NCBI GenBank assembly: GCA_030750765.1
Contig: JASMHM010000002.1
Span: 124,001-188,000, forward strand
Source of the DNA: Candidatus Woesearchaeota archaeon
Lineage (GTDB): Archaea > Nanobdellota > Nanobdellia > Woesearchaeales > ARS49
Length of the DNA: 64,000 nt
Direction: 5' to 3'
Shown here: positions 46,103-54,847 of the stretch, in pieces
How positions within the stretch are numbered: position 1 is the stretch's first letter
How the letters are laid out: every line of letters starts with the position of its first letter
Translations under genes and position numbers: made by a program
The notes under the pieces: generated by a model
The model's database searches: none
What the model was told of the DNA's origin: nothing
Seen by the model: only the letters and a program-made list of their open reading frames with translations

Positions 46103-48790
46103 TTATTCGTGATACTGATCTGCGATAGCTGCTGCTAATTTTGGACGAGTCTGCTTTAGCTGTTCTCGCAAGTTTGTACTTCGAAGGCCAGTTTGCGATG
46201 CCAGTGCCGCATCACCTAGATCAAAATCCTTAAAGTCCCAAATCTTGAGTCTCTGCTCCCAGATCGCGCTTTCCTGAGGACCTAACCCTGCAGATTTGTA
46301 CAAATCAGAGCGGTTGATATCGTGAATTTCGTCGTCAGTTAGTGTGGTGGCTAGGGGCCCAACAGAACCTCTTACTCCAAACAACAAGCACAACAGTTTT
46401 CTGTTGGTCAGATACTGCTGTGAATCTCCTGGCCTTGCCAATCTGCCAAAGCACCTTAAGGCATATTCCTTGTTTGCTTCCTGAAAACCACCTAGGATTC
46501 CCCCCATAGGTCGGTTATCGGTGAATACGTGCAGATCTCGAGCGTCTTGCTTTGTGAAAAAATACGTAGCCTTCTGACTAAGAGCATGGTCCATAGCTTC
46601 TAGGGCGCGTCTGCGACCTTGCTGTCCTTGGAATCTGCCGTTGGTACGATACTGCCACTCCTTTGTTTTTCCAGGACACGCAAAATCAACCAGCGCATAC
46701 AAAGAGTTGTCAAAGACCTCCCTCAGCTCACGTTCCAGTAAGGTAGACAAGGATTTTTGGGTGACCTGCACTGCAAATTCGTCCCAAGTGCAACTCTTCT
46801 TGTTCTTAAAATCACGCAGATGCTTGGCAAGACGGAGCCTGTAGAAGCGATCGGTTAGCGGAACACCACCTTCCTCATCTTTGAGGTCGGGGGCGTTTTC
46901 CTCAAAGATCGCACCAAACTCACGAATGACCTCCACACGCAACTTACGACAGGCTATGCCATACTCAATCGCGTATGCCTCGGGGTTTTCTATCTCAGGC
47001 CGCCCATCGAGGTGCCATTCCAGAGCAGTCTTTTGACTCTTGCTGAGGGTGACCCGCGTAAGCATTTCCTCGGCCATGCTGACGTGCTCCCCTAAGTGCT
47101 GAGAGCCTGTGGAAGCGTGACTAGGAAAGAGTGTGCTATCATTATCAGTGATGCGTACGAGCATGGCGACGATTTGTCGGTGTCGATCGTTGAGCTGGAT
47201 ACTTGAATAGAAGGGGCTGTTCAATTTTCGTATTGAACCTGCACCTTTCGACCGCGATGAAGAGGTTGCTATCGCTCGCTTGCCTAGCGAAGTAGGGAGG
47301 CATTCAAACACTTTATCTGTGATTTCGTAATGTTCAAACAGCATGCCCTCCATATGACCGAAGGCTATGCGTTGGCAAGCACCCCCACTCATCAGTCGAT
47401 CATGCTCTTGTTCAGGGAGCAACACATCAGGCAATGCAAAGCATACCATGTCTCGGACGCCCCCATCAAAAACTTCGCGCAGGTAGTACTGGCATGCGGC
47501 ATCTAAATCGACATACCTCAACTGTCGTACAAACTGCTCCCAGTCCCATCCTTTTTGTTCTCGAACATCATCAAGAAGCACCCCCAATCGCACGCCAAAG
47601 TAACGGTCAGCGATAGTTCCTTTCTGACCTTTCCGGGTCTCTCTAGCTGCAGCCATGGGATGTTTTTCATAGGCATCTCGATGAGCCTGTATTGCCGAAA
47701 CCCTCAGTTTGTGGACAATAACCTGCATCGGCGCATCAAGTTGCAAGTCCTCGGTTTCCAAGTACTCGTCCAGACTAACGCGTAAATCTGTCGTCAAGGA
47801 CAAATCATTCACAAAATGTTCAACACTGGTCAAGTGTTCGATCATTTTTGTCCTTGCCGAATCGAACTTTCCAGGAAAGATCTTGCTGTCATTGTCGGTT
47901 ATCAACTTCAGAAGATGGTAAAATTTTCGAGACCGCAACGACAGCTCAAGATATTGCTTTTGAAAGGCAGTATTGGTCACATTGATGCTATGCGGTACTG
48001 CGCCAAGCTCATGGGACCATTCCAAGAATAGTGATCGGTAACCCCTCGCGGCTTTTTGCATTTCTCCAAGAACCTCGTACGAAATCTCATAGTGATGGAA
48101 CTTTACCATACTTTCCATAGCACTCATAGAACGCTGTAGACACATATCGTCATCAATTCTGCCGCGAGCATGATTAACGAGAGCTGCGACGGTGTCAAGC
48201 CCCTTCTCGGTTTTTGCAGCTATTTCTTCATAAGATATGCCAGTAAGCCAAAGATCGAAGACCTTTCTTTCCTCTCCACTAATACGGCGAACCTTGCTGG
48301 CAAATTTTCTCATGGCTTTAGGAACCCTTGAAGGACTCACTCCTCGAAACACTCTTTCAAAGGCCAAATCCGAAAGATTGATATGGTTTGTTCTGAGATT
48401 GTGCATAGCAGCATTGATTCTTTCCCCATATTCATGCATGATTGCGGTCTGCACAGGCCCTAGAGATGTGTCAGAAAGGAATATGGCCTCAGAGATTTCA
48501 TGCGTGGGTCTCGCTTTACGCCCATCCCTGCCTAACGTGGCGCGCTTATGATCAATTATCTTGTTGTCCAACGACCTTGACAGGAAAGTACCCACCTGCG
48601 GGATATCGCTGTCTTTACCATCGTGCAACCGCTTCATAAAGGTCATGAGAAGATCTTGTGGGATGTCCTCCGCGTCAATTGGCGGGATACCTCGTCTCCG
48701 AGCTAACCGGTAGAGATATCCCGTGATGGCAAGCCCACCCACGGTAGTTGTGGGATCATGAAAGTGCTCAATCATCTGACTGAGCTTCAT
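46103..48790 (-). CDS. Giant sigma-70-like protein with a duplicated C-terminal module
   Basis: 895 residues from the ATG at 48790; the frame is open to 48961, but that overlaps the ZPR1 gene, so 48790 or a GTG at 48817 is likelier. Numbering by the open frame (952): sigma region 2-like segment about 78-145 (DAEDIPQDLLMTFMKRL; TFLSRSLDNKIIDHKR), then a region 4-like HTH about 225-270 (SGEERKVFDLWLTGISYEEI; LDTVAALVNHARGRI). Residues about 289-512 and 543-764 are two copies of one module (HYEI; ITDNDS; KLRV; DRYFGVRL/DRFYRLRL; REVFD). A last helical region follows. Archaea normally use TBP/TFB, so a sigma-like DNA-binding protein is striking. Its partner is unknown. Confidence 0.7.
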   Translation of the reverse strand: MKLSQMIEHFHDPTTTVGGLAITGYLYRLARRRGIPPIDAEDIPQDLLMTFMKRLHDGKDSDIPQVGTFLSRSLDNKIIDHKRATLGRDGRKARPTHEISEAIFLSDTSLGPVQTAIMHEYGERINAAMHNLRTNHINLSDLAFERVFRGVSPSRVPKAMRKFASKVRRISGEERKVFDLWLTGISYEEIAAKTEKGLDTVAALVNHARGRIDDDMCLQRSMSAMESMVKFHHYEISYEVLGEMQKAARGYRSLFLEWSHELGAVPHSINVTNTAFQKQYLELSLRSRKFYHLLKLITDNDSKIFPGKFDSARTKMIEHLTSVEHFVNDLSLTTDLRVSLDEYLETEDLQLDAPMQVIVHKLRVSAIQAHRDAYEKHPMAAARETRKGQKGTIADRYFGVRLGVLLDDVREQKGWDWEQFVRQLRYVDLDAACQYYLREVFDGGVRDMVCFALPDVLLPEQEHDRLMSGGACQRIAFGHMEGMLFEHYEITDKVFECLPTSLGKRAIATSSSRSKGAGSIRKLNSPFYSSIQLNDRHRQIVAMLVRITDNDSTLFPSHASTGSQHLGEHVSMAEEMLTRVTLSKSQKTALEWHLDGRPEIENPEAYAIEYGIACRKLRVEVIREFGAIFEENAPDLKDEEGGVPLTDRFYRLRLAKHLRDFKNKKSCTWDEFAVQVTQKSLSTLLERELREVFDNSLYALVDFACPGKTKEWQYRTNGRFQGQQGRRRALEAMDHALSQKATYFFTKQDARDLHVFTDNRPMGGILGGFQEANKEYALRCFGRLARPGDSQQYLTNRKLLCLLFGVRGSVGPLATTLTDDEIHDINRSDLYKSAGLGPQESAIWEQRLKIWDFKDFDLGDAALASQTGLRSTNLREQLKQTRPKLAAAIADQYHE

Positions 48791-48905
48791 CTCCAAATGT
48801 CCAATTTCACCACCCACGATCCCAAGATTATACCGCCTCAGCTTAAAAACATTTGGGGAATGGGCTTGCCAAACCTTTTTATACTGAATTTCTTCTTTAG
48901 AGGGA

Positions 48906-49424
48906 ATGGAAACAGTCAAAGACCAACCTTGCATGATGTGCATGGACAAGAAAGGGCTCACCTTGACGCAGGATGAGACAGAGGTTCCCTATTTTGGCAA
49001 GGTTTTCGTGTTTTCCATGAGTTGCAGCAAATGCAAGTACAGCAAATCAGATATTGAGGTAGAAAAGCAACGCGAAGGAGCCAAATACACGTTTGAGGTG
49101 GCAAGCAAAGAAGATCTCAAGGTTAGAGTTATCCGAAGCAGCGAAGGAAGTGTGGATATTCCTCGCATAGGAAGCATAGAACCTGGCGAGAACGCAGAAG
49201 GGTTTGTGAGCAACGTTGAAGGGGTGTTGCAACGCTTTCAAAAACAAGTAGAACACCTACGAGACAGTGCAGACGATATTAAGGACAGGAAAAAAGCAAA
49301 GAACCTGTTGAAGAAAATACAAAAAGTGTTGTGGGGAGAGGAAAGCATCACTATTTCTATCAAAGACAAAAGTGGAAATTCAGCCATTGTTTCTGACAAA
49401 GCAAAAGTTGAGAAAGTTAAATAG
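48906..49424 (+). CDS. ZPR1 zinc-finger protein
   Basis: 172 residues, a single ZPR1 module as in other archaea. CMMCMDKKGLTLTQDETEVP then FGKVFVFSMSCSKCKYSKSD is the four-cysteine zinc finger, followed by the beta-rich half (RVIRSSEGSVDIPRIGSIEP). In eukaryotes ZPR1 assists eEF1A folding; the archaeal role is not settled. TATA CTTTTTATAC about 27 nt before the ATG; divergent from the sigma-like gene. Confidence 0.9.
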   Translation: METVKDQPCMMCMDKKGLTLTQDETEVPYFGKVFVFSMSCSKCKYSKSDIEVEKQREGAKYTFEVASKEDLKVRVIRSSEGSVDIPRIGSIEPGENAEGFVSNVEGVLQRFQKQVEHLRDSADDIKDRKKAKNLLKKIQKVLWGEESITISIKDKSGNSAIVSDKAKVEKVK

Positions 49425-49947
49425 GCAAAAACATACCATACACTACAGAAAACGCGGTTCCAGTTGCAATTTCTTTCTTGGCACAGCCTAACATGTAACC
49501 GTTGGCAACGCTAGCCTTTAGCTGAGGGGCCAAGTGTTTCTGCTCGATGGTTCGCATGGCCTTTTGATCGCTATCCCCAGGCATGATCAAAAGACTAGGA
49601 GGTTTGGCCACGCTGGCGCACCTCCATCTGACATCGTGTTTACCAATAAAGCGATCTTCCGAGGGAAGAAGGTACCCTGCAAGCTTTGTGCTAGTATTAG
49701 GATCGACCTGCTCCTGGATGTTACAAAAAAGTACCGTACGCACACAATATCTTTTCTCGCCAATAATATAGCCTTGGCAGTGACCTCTCATACTCTTGAT
49801 GTAGAAATCCAAATCTTCCTTCATGCCGAGGACGGGTCCGCTCATGGGAAGGATGCCTACGTGTTTATCATCTGCGAGCCAGCGACCCTCTTCATCCATA
49901 GTTACCTCAAGGAGACGCTCGGTACTACGCGGGCTTGATACTGCCAT
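49417..49947 (-). CDS. Unknown protein, paralogue of the next gene
   Basis: 176 residues from the ATG at 49947. The end VANGYMLGCAKKEIATGTAF...VVYGMFLP resembles EANGFAVGAEARQNCEHSYV...TFGTFVP in the gene at 49982-50488, so these neighbours are probably diverged duplicates. Leaderless with CTTTATAAGG about 25 nt upstream. Overlaps the end of ZPR1 by 8 nt. No family recognised. Confidence 0.6.
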   Translation of the reverse strand: MAVSSPRSTERLLEVTMDEEGRWLADDKHVGILPMSGPVLGMKEDLDFYIKSMRGHCQGYIIGEKRYCVRTVLFCNIQEQVDPNTSTKLAGYLLPSEDRFIGKHDVRWRCASVAKPPSLLIMPGDSDQKAMRTIEQKHLAPQLKASVANGYMLGCAKKEIATGTAFSVVYGMFLPI

Positions 49948-49981
49948 CAAGTATTAACTAATACTCCCCTTATAAAGGTTG

Positions 49982-50488
49982 TCATCCCCTCCAGGGGACA
50001 AATGTTCCAAAAGTGACGGCTACGTAACTATGTTCGCAATTCTGTCGAGCCTCGGCACCCACTGCGAAACCATTGGCCTCGCTACAGGCATACATTCGCT
50101 GAGCTCGCGCATCCAAAGAGATGGATAACTCTTCCCTATCTTGGATAGGCCGCTTTGCAATCTCTGTGGCGTGCACGTCCACACAGAACAACTCTTTTTT
50201 GCCTTGTCGGAAAGTTTCATCACGAGGCGTGACCTCGCCAACATAAGGCAGCACTCTTCTTTCCCAAGGAGAGAGCTCTTCAAGATGCTCCTCAGCGATA
50301 CAGGGTTGCACGGCCACGATTCGATCGCCGTTGATTTCTTCTACAGAAGAGGCGATCCAACCAGGAACAGAACCTATAGGTTCATTCTCTTTCCGCAAGG
50401 AAGGCAACCCAACAGCTTCAACGTGAACTGGCTTATTTTCTTGGTACCAAAACACCCCAAAACCATCTAGTGCAACGACTCCACTCAT
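49982..50488 (-). CDS. Unknown protein, paralogue of the previous gene
   Basis: 168 residues, no membrane segment; starts MSGVVALDGFGVFWYQENKP. C-terminal similarity to the 49417 gene as described there. Leaderless with GCTTTATAAGTC about 25 nt upstream. No family recognised. Confidence 0.6.
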   Translation of the reverse strand: MSGVVALDGFGVFWYQENKPVHVEAVGLPSLRKENEPIGSVPGWIASSVEEINGDRIVAVQPCIAEEHLEELSPWERRVLPYVGEVTPRDETFRQGKKELFCVDVHATEIAKRPIQDREELSISLDARAQRMYACSEANGFAVGAEARQNCEHSYVAVTFGTFVPWRG

Positions 50489-50519
50489 AAAAGAAAGACC
50501 TAGAGAAGACTTATAAAGC

Positions 50520-51740
50520 TTACGCGAGGATTCCGTAGCCGATCAATCTCCATCGTTGACCAAGATTTCTAGAAATTGCCATCCTACTTCCCTTATCAGC
50601 ACAGACAGGTCTGCGTAAAGCAACCTTAACCTTTCCTTTACCTAATTCCTTAACATGACCTACTGTAGCCGTGCTGTTCACGTTAAGCATTAGTAATTCT
50701 CCAATCTTGATAGGGTCGATAACCAATCCATCCTTGGCTCCGACAGTGCGTTCTAGTAAATGTGTCTCTAAGGTTGCGTCATTCCACACAGGAGGAAGCT
50801 TTCCTTTCAAGCCTACAACGGTTCCTGCAAGTTTATCACTCTTCACCACGCTCGGGTCGAGCATCGTAAGGCACGCAAAACTACCCCCAGGCACTGCGGT
50901 TTTGGCTGTCTCTCCACCCGCCATCAAAGCAGTCACTTTGCTCGTTAGGGGCTTCCAGACTTGCATGTTCTTTTCCTCAACATTGTAACCAGGAAGTATT
51001 TCTATCTCATCTCCATCCTTCAAACTGCCCTGTCTGAGCACACCACCAAGAACGCCTCCTTGCATTTTGTCGGGTTTTGTTCCCGGCTTGTTGATGTCAA
51101 AGCTTCTAGCCACAAACATCAAAGGCGGCTTGCTCTTGTCGTGCTTTGGTAGCGGGATGGCAAGGATTGCTTCAATTAACGCGTCAACGTTGATGTTGTG
51201 CAATGCGCTAATAGGAATTATAGGTGCTTTCTTGTATTCTGTCTTGGAAAGGAATTCTTGTATCTCTTTGTGGTGTTGGGTTGCTTTCTTCTCATCCACC
51301 AAATCAATCTTGTTCTGTACCACAATCACGTTTTTTTGTCCCATGATCTCTAGTGCTTTAACATGTTCTTGGGTTTGCGGTTGCGGACAGGATTCTGTGG
51401 CGCTCACCAAAAGTAAGGCACAATCCATAATGTTTGCTCCTGATAGCATGGTTGCCATCAAGCTTTCGTGTCCTGGTGCGTCAACCAAACTTGCAATCCT
51501 CGATACCTTCCCTTTCTTACCGCAAGCGCACTTTTCCGAGATGCTGAATCGTTCGACCCCTTTGCAGGCCCCACATTCGTAGAAAGACACATCTGCATAT
51601 CCCAAACGGATAGTGATTCCACGCTTTACCTCTTCACTGTGGGTGTCTGCCCATCTGCCAGATAAGGATTGTACTAGCGTAGTCTTTCCATGGTCCACAT
51701 GGCCTACTAATCCTATTGTAAACTCGGGTTGGTCAGTCAC
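50520..51740 (-). CDS. eif2g: Translation initiation factor aIF2 gamma subunit (GTG start)
   Basis: 406 residues. GTPase that brings Met-tRNAi to the ribosome. G1 GLVGHVDHGKTT, zinc knuckle CGACKG...CACGKKG, G3 LVDAPGHESLMATML, G4 VQNKIDLV, and the domain 2-3 pattern are present. The frame is open to 51797, but GTG at 51740 gives the normal N-terminus (TDQPEFTIGLV) and is about 25 nt downstream of GCTTTATAAACC, so it is a leaderless GTG start. Confidence 0.93.
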   Translation of the reverse strand: MTDQPEFTIGLVGHVDHGKTTLVQSLSGRWADTHSEEVKRGITIRLGYADVSFYECGACKGVERFSISEKCACGKKGKVSRIASLVDAPGHESLMATMLSGANIMDCALLLVSATESCPQPQTQEHVKALEIMGQKNVIVVQNKIDLVDEKKATQHHKEIQEFLSKTEYKKAPIIPISALHNINVDALIEAILAIPLPKHDKSKPPLMFVARSFDINKPGTKPDKMQGGVLGGVLRQGSLKDGDEIEILPGYNVEEKNMQVWKPLTSKVTALMAGGETAKTAVPGGSFACLTMLDPSVVKSDKLAGTVVGLKGKLPPVWNDATLETHLLERTVGAKDGLVIDPIKIGELLMLNVNSTATVGHVKELGKGKVKVALRRPVCADKGSRMAISRNLGQRWRLIGYGILA

Positions 51741-51826
51741 ATATGTATGGGGCGAGAGCGGTTTATAAAGCTTGTTCCCCGCAAAAAGGAAAGACATATA
51801 AAGAAGTGTTACAAAGCTTGTAAATT

Positions 51827-52183
51827 ATGGGGAAACTATTAGGATACATCATCCTTGGCATCGTACTTATCGGTGCGCTCTCCTACTTTTTGGCAACCCA
51901 ACCAGGCGAGCATGACGAGTTTGCCAAGTGCATCACAGAAAATGACGCCACCATGTTTGGAGCATACTGGTGCCCGCACTGTACCGCACAAAAGGAGATG
52001 TTTGGAAAAAGTGTCAAATTACTCAACTACGTAGAATGCAGCCTACCCAACAGAGGAGGCGAGACAGAGGTGTGTAAGGTAGCCAACATCGAAAGCTACC
52101 CCACCTGGGAAATTAAAGGGGTACGCCATCCAGGCACCCAACAACTCAGCACGTTATCACACCTGACAGGATGCCCACTATGA
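51827..52183 (+). CDS. Membrane-anchored thioredoxin-like protein (WCPHC)
   Basis: 118 residues. A membrane helix (LLGYIILGIVLIGALSYFLA) precedes a small thioredoxin fold: MFGAYWCPHCTAQKEMF with the redox CxxC, then SYPTWEIKG (the cis-Pro-like site) and a C-terminal TGC. It resembles the thioredoxin half of VKOR-linked proteins, so it probably makes or reshuffles disulfides outside the membrane. Overlaps the rhodanese gene by 4 nt. Confidence 0.82.
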   Translation: MGKLLGYIILGIVLIGALSYFLATQPGEHDEFAKCITENDATMFGAYWCPHCTAQKEMFGKSVKLLNYVECSLPNRGGETEVCKVANIESYPTWEIKGVRHPGTQQLSTLSHLTGCPL

Positions 52184-52770
52184 ACGCAAAAATTATTGTC
52201 ATAGCATTTATCGCAGGATTACTAGGCGGATTCTTAGTCAACCAGTTTGACAGCGATAGTTATGAAGATCGCGTTGCAGAATGGTATGCTGCAGAAACCG
52301 CAGTCTCTGTGAGCCCGCACCACATCAGAAAGCACATGGCAAAAGGCGATCAATCATTCATCCTAGTCGATCTTCGCTCACCTATGGAATACGAGGCAGA
52401 GCACATTCGTGGAGCGATAAACATTCCTGCGTACAAAGATCCAGACACAAGCGCTTACGGAGACGTAGAACGCATCGTGAGCTCCTTCAAAGCCCTACCT
52501 AAAGATAAAGAAGTGATTGTGTATTGTTACAGCATTCCATGCATGACCGGTCGAAAGATAGGCAATCTTCTTGCAGAGAATGGCGTCTATGTGAAACATC
52601 TTGGCGTAGGATGGAACGAGTGGCGATACTTCTGGACGATGTGGAACCACCCACACGAATGGAACAACACCCATGTTGAGGACTATCTTTGGACAGGAAC
52701 AGAACCTGGCGACGCCATGGTGAATGTTACTGACACTAGCTGCCCTATCGAAGGACCACTAGGTTGTTAA
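52180..52770 (+). CDS. Membrane-anchored rhodanese-domain protein
   Basis: 196 residues from the ATG overlapping the previous stop; another ATG lies 9 nt upstream. One N-terminal membrane helix (IIVIAFIAGLLGGFLV), then a rhodanese domain: ILVDLRSPMEYEAEHIRGAI, DKEVIVYCYSIPCMTGRKIG with the active Cys, and VKHLGVGWNEW. The C-terminus has further cysteines (TSCPIEGPLGC). It may handle sulfur or work with the thioredoxin neighbour in redox chemistry (inference). Confidence 0.82.
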   Translation: MNAKIIVIAFIAGLLGGFLVNQFDSDSYEDRVAEWYAAETAVSVSPHHIRKHMAKGDQSFILVDLRSPMEYEAEHIRGAINIPAYKDPDTSAYGDVERIVSSFKALPKDKEVIVYCYSIPCMTGRKIGNLLAENGVYVKHLGVGWNEWRYFWTMWNHPHEWNNTHVEDYLWTGTEPGDAMVNVTDTSCPIEGPLGC

Positions 52771-54062
52771 GGTAGCACTTGCAGTTTCCCACCACAAGCG
52801 AACACCATATCTGATATTTTCTTTACCAACTCGTCAAGAATCTCTTGAGTATCTGCTTCTGCCACTAGACGCACTAACTCTTCTGTGGTGGACTTGCGGA
52901 ATAAGAACCAAAAGTTTTTGTCCTTGTGCCAGATGCCCCATTCTTCTTCCTTTGTTCCATACTCTTTCTCCATGGCAGCTATCGCTTGCTCTCGGTTAAC
53001 CTCAAAATTGATCTCATGGCTTTTCGGAGGCATAGGATACCTTTTGATAAGCTGGCTGACAGGTTTGTCGATGAGACGGAGTAGGTGTACGATGGCTAAG
53101 TCTGCACTATCCTCACCGTTCATGCTTTTGAAATAGAAGTGTCCAGACAGTTCAGCGCCAAACACCGCTCCTGTCTCTTTCATGGCTTTTTTGATGTAGA
53201 TGTGGCCTACTTGACAATAATGGATCTTGATACCTTTGCTTTCTAAGATTTGCGTTACCACCGCACTCAGGTTGGGCGTTAAGACAACGATGTCTCCCTT
53301 CTTTGCGATAGAGAGTGCTAGCATCAAGGCAGTGTGGTCTCCCACTATCTTGTCCCCTAACTCATCCACCAAGCATAATCTGTCACAGTCACTATCGTAC
53401 GCAACGCCAAACAACGCTTTGTCTTTGAGGACTTGCTTTCGTAGCCCTGATAGTGGATCTATCAAAGGGTTGGGGTCACGATAAGGGAACAACCCGTCCA
53501 TGGTGTAGTACAAGAAGGTAGGGTCTGCGATGCGTTGTAAGAAGGGTGTTGCGGTGAGACTGGCCATACCATTCCCACAGTCCACCACGATTTTCTTGTT
53601 AGAAGGTATGCCTTCCTTGTTTAAGGCTGTAACATATTCACGCACAAAGGAACCTTCGGAGATGGTTCCTGGAGAGGCGTCTGGCCATTGACTAGATTGG
53701 GTTAAGGCTTTGATGCCGGGAATGTCATCCACGTGTGCCAAATCTTTCAACACCATCTTCACCCCGTTGAACTCTTTGCCTAGATGGGAAGCAGTGATCA
53801 TGGCTGCAGCACCGTGTTGGGTGGCAAAATAAGCTACAGGAGTGGAGCAGAGTCCCATGTCCACAACATCAGCCCCTTGGGCTAGTGCTCCCGCAATGAA
53901 TGCTTTGCTGAGGCTTTCGCTGCTTCTTCTGCAGTCACGGCCTACGTAGACCTTAGTTAGCTTGTAGAGGAGGACAAAGGCGCGACCTATCTTTTCAAAC
54001 AACACCTCATCGAGCTCTTGCGGGTACAAGCCTCTAACATCATAAGATCTAAAAGGATCCAT
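52767..54062 (-). CDS. Phosphomannomutase/phosphoglucomutase family enzyme
   Basis: 431 residues from the ATG at 54062. FRSYDVRGLYPQEL, the phosphoserine loop ITASHLGKEFNGVKMV, the metal-binding loop AYDSDCDRLCLVDE and AELSGHFYFK are present. It interconverts hexose 1- and 6-phosphates for sugar-nucleotide synthesis; whether mannose, glucose or glucosamine is preferred cannot be read. TASHLG differs from the common TASHNP. CTTTAATAC about 26 nt upstream. Confidence 0.88.
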   Translation of the reverse strand: MDPFRSYDVRGLYPQELDEVLFEKIGRAFVLLYKLTKVYVGRDCRRSSESLSKAFIAGALAQGADVVDMGLCSTPVAYFATQHGAAAMITASHLGKEFNGVKMVLKDLAHVDDIPGIKALTQSSQWPDASPGTISEGSFVREYVTALNKEGIPSNKKIVVDCGNGMASLTATPFLQRIADPTFLYYTMDGLFPYRDPNPLIDPLSGLRKQVLKDKALFGVAYDSDCDRLCLVDELGDKIVGDHTALMLALSIAKKGDIVVLTPNLSAVVTQILESKGIKIHYCQVGHIYIKKAMKETGAVFGAELSGHFYFKSMNGEDSADLAIVHLLRLIDKPVSQLIKRYPMPPKSHEINFEVNREQAIAAMEKEYGTKEEEWGIWHKDKNFWFLFRKSTTEELVRLVAEADTQEILDELVKKISDMVFACGGKLQVLP

Positions 54063-54094
54063 TGTGAACAAGCCGGGCTTCCAGTATTAAAGTG

Positions 54095-54634
54095 TTATGG
54101 ACGCGGTTTCTTTACTTTAGATGAGGGAGCGTGGTGGACATAGACATGTGCTCGTTTTATATGACCATGCGCAACCTCCCATTGGAGCGCTATAAGTCTT
54201 AGGATGCGTTGGCCAGACCGGAACATGCGTATGAAGAAGCGTTCGCTCTCTCCTGCAACACGAATAGCTTCTATCTCTCTTGCTATCCTCACTTCCCTGA
54301 TGAGTAAGGCTTCATGTACCACTTTTTGTCCTTCTTCTGCCATCCTTGTGACTCCTGCCACTGTTTCGTAGGCGGCAAAGGCCCAGTAGAAGGGGAAGAC
54401 TGCTAAGAGATCGATCCAGTACAAGCGAACGAACACTTTCATGCTTCTCACTCTAGTCCACTTGAAGAGAAGGTCGATGATGAAAATAGTGATGACGAAG
54501 TAATCAAAATAACGCAAGTAGTGCTCATAGGCGTGCAAGTCCCAGATGAAAGAGGAAACGATTTCTATACCCAGCAAGATGACCACGTACGGGATTGCCT
54601 TATCGACAATCTTCTCAATCCACTCTAGCTTCAT
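54095..54634 (-). CDS. Voltage-sensor-like membrane protein without a pore domain
   Basis: 179 residues, four hydrophobic segments in the first 120. YFDYFVITIFIIDLLFKWTR, then VRLYWIDLLAVFPFYWAF recall S2 and S3 of K+-channel voltage sensors, and a following basic amphipathic stretch (IREVRIAREIEAIRV, then RFFIRMFRSGQRILRLIAL) could be an S4-like helix. There is no P-loop or selectivity filter. A C-terminal basic tail is cytoplasmic. Leaderless, about 28 nt after ATTTATATAG. Confidence 0.55.
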   Translation of the reverse strand: MKLEWIEKIVDKAIPYVVILLGIEIVSSFIWDLHAYEHYLRYFDYFVITIFIIDLLFKWTRVRSMKVFVRLYWIDLLAVFPFYWAFAAYETVAGVTRMAEEGQKVVHEALLIREVRIAREIEAIRVAGESERFFIRMFRSGQRILRLIALQWEVAHGHIKRAHVYVHHAPSSKVKKPRP

Positions 54635-54672
54635 AACAAGAACGCAGAACTCTTTCTATATAAATACTCCAC

Positions 54673-54825
54673 ATGAGATACGGAGCTATAGTTTCAGCCA
54701 AAGGGATCCCAGCAACAAAACCCACCACCGAACATAACCCTGTCTTAACACCCTCAAAAAGGGGACAAGCTGTTTTTTTACGATGGGGAAGAGCGAAAAG
54801 AAGTCTCCAAACCTTAGGTTTTTAA
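54673..54825 (+). CDS. Possible small basic protein
   Basis: 50 codons starting MRYGAIVSAKGIPATKPTTE and ending WGRAKRSLQTLGF. The only TATA box nearby (54658-54667) is positioned for the divergent membrane-protein gene and too close to this ATG, and there is no SD. Composition is protein-like, but it may be chance. Confidence 0.22.
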   Translation: MRYGAIVSAKGIPATKPTTEHNPVLTPSKRGQAVFLRWGRAKRSLQTLGF

Positions 54826-54847
54826 GTCTTCCCCCCATTATTAACTC

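Noticed and set aside
48791-48961. Longer N-terminus for the sigma-like protein
   Set aside because: It would overlap the ZPR1 start and both promoters; the encoded stretch adds no recognisable domain.
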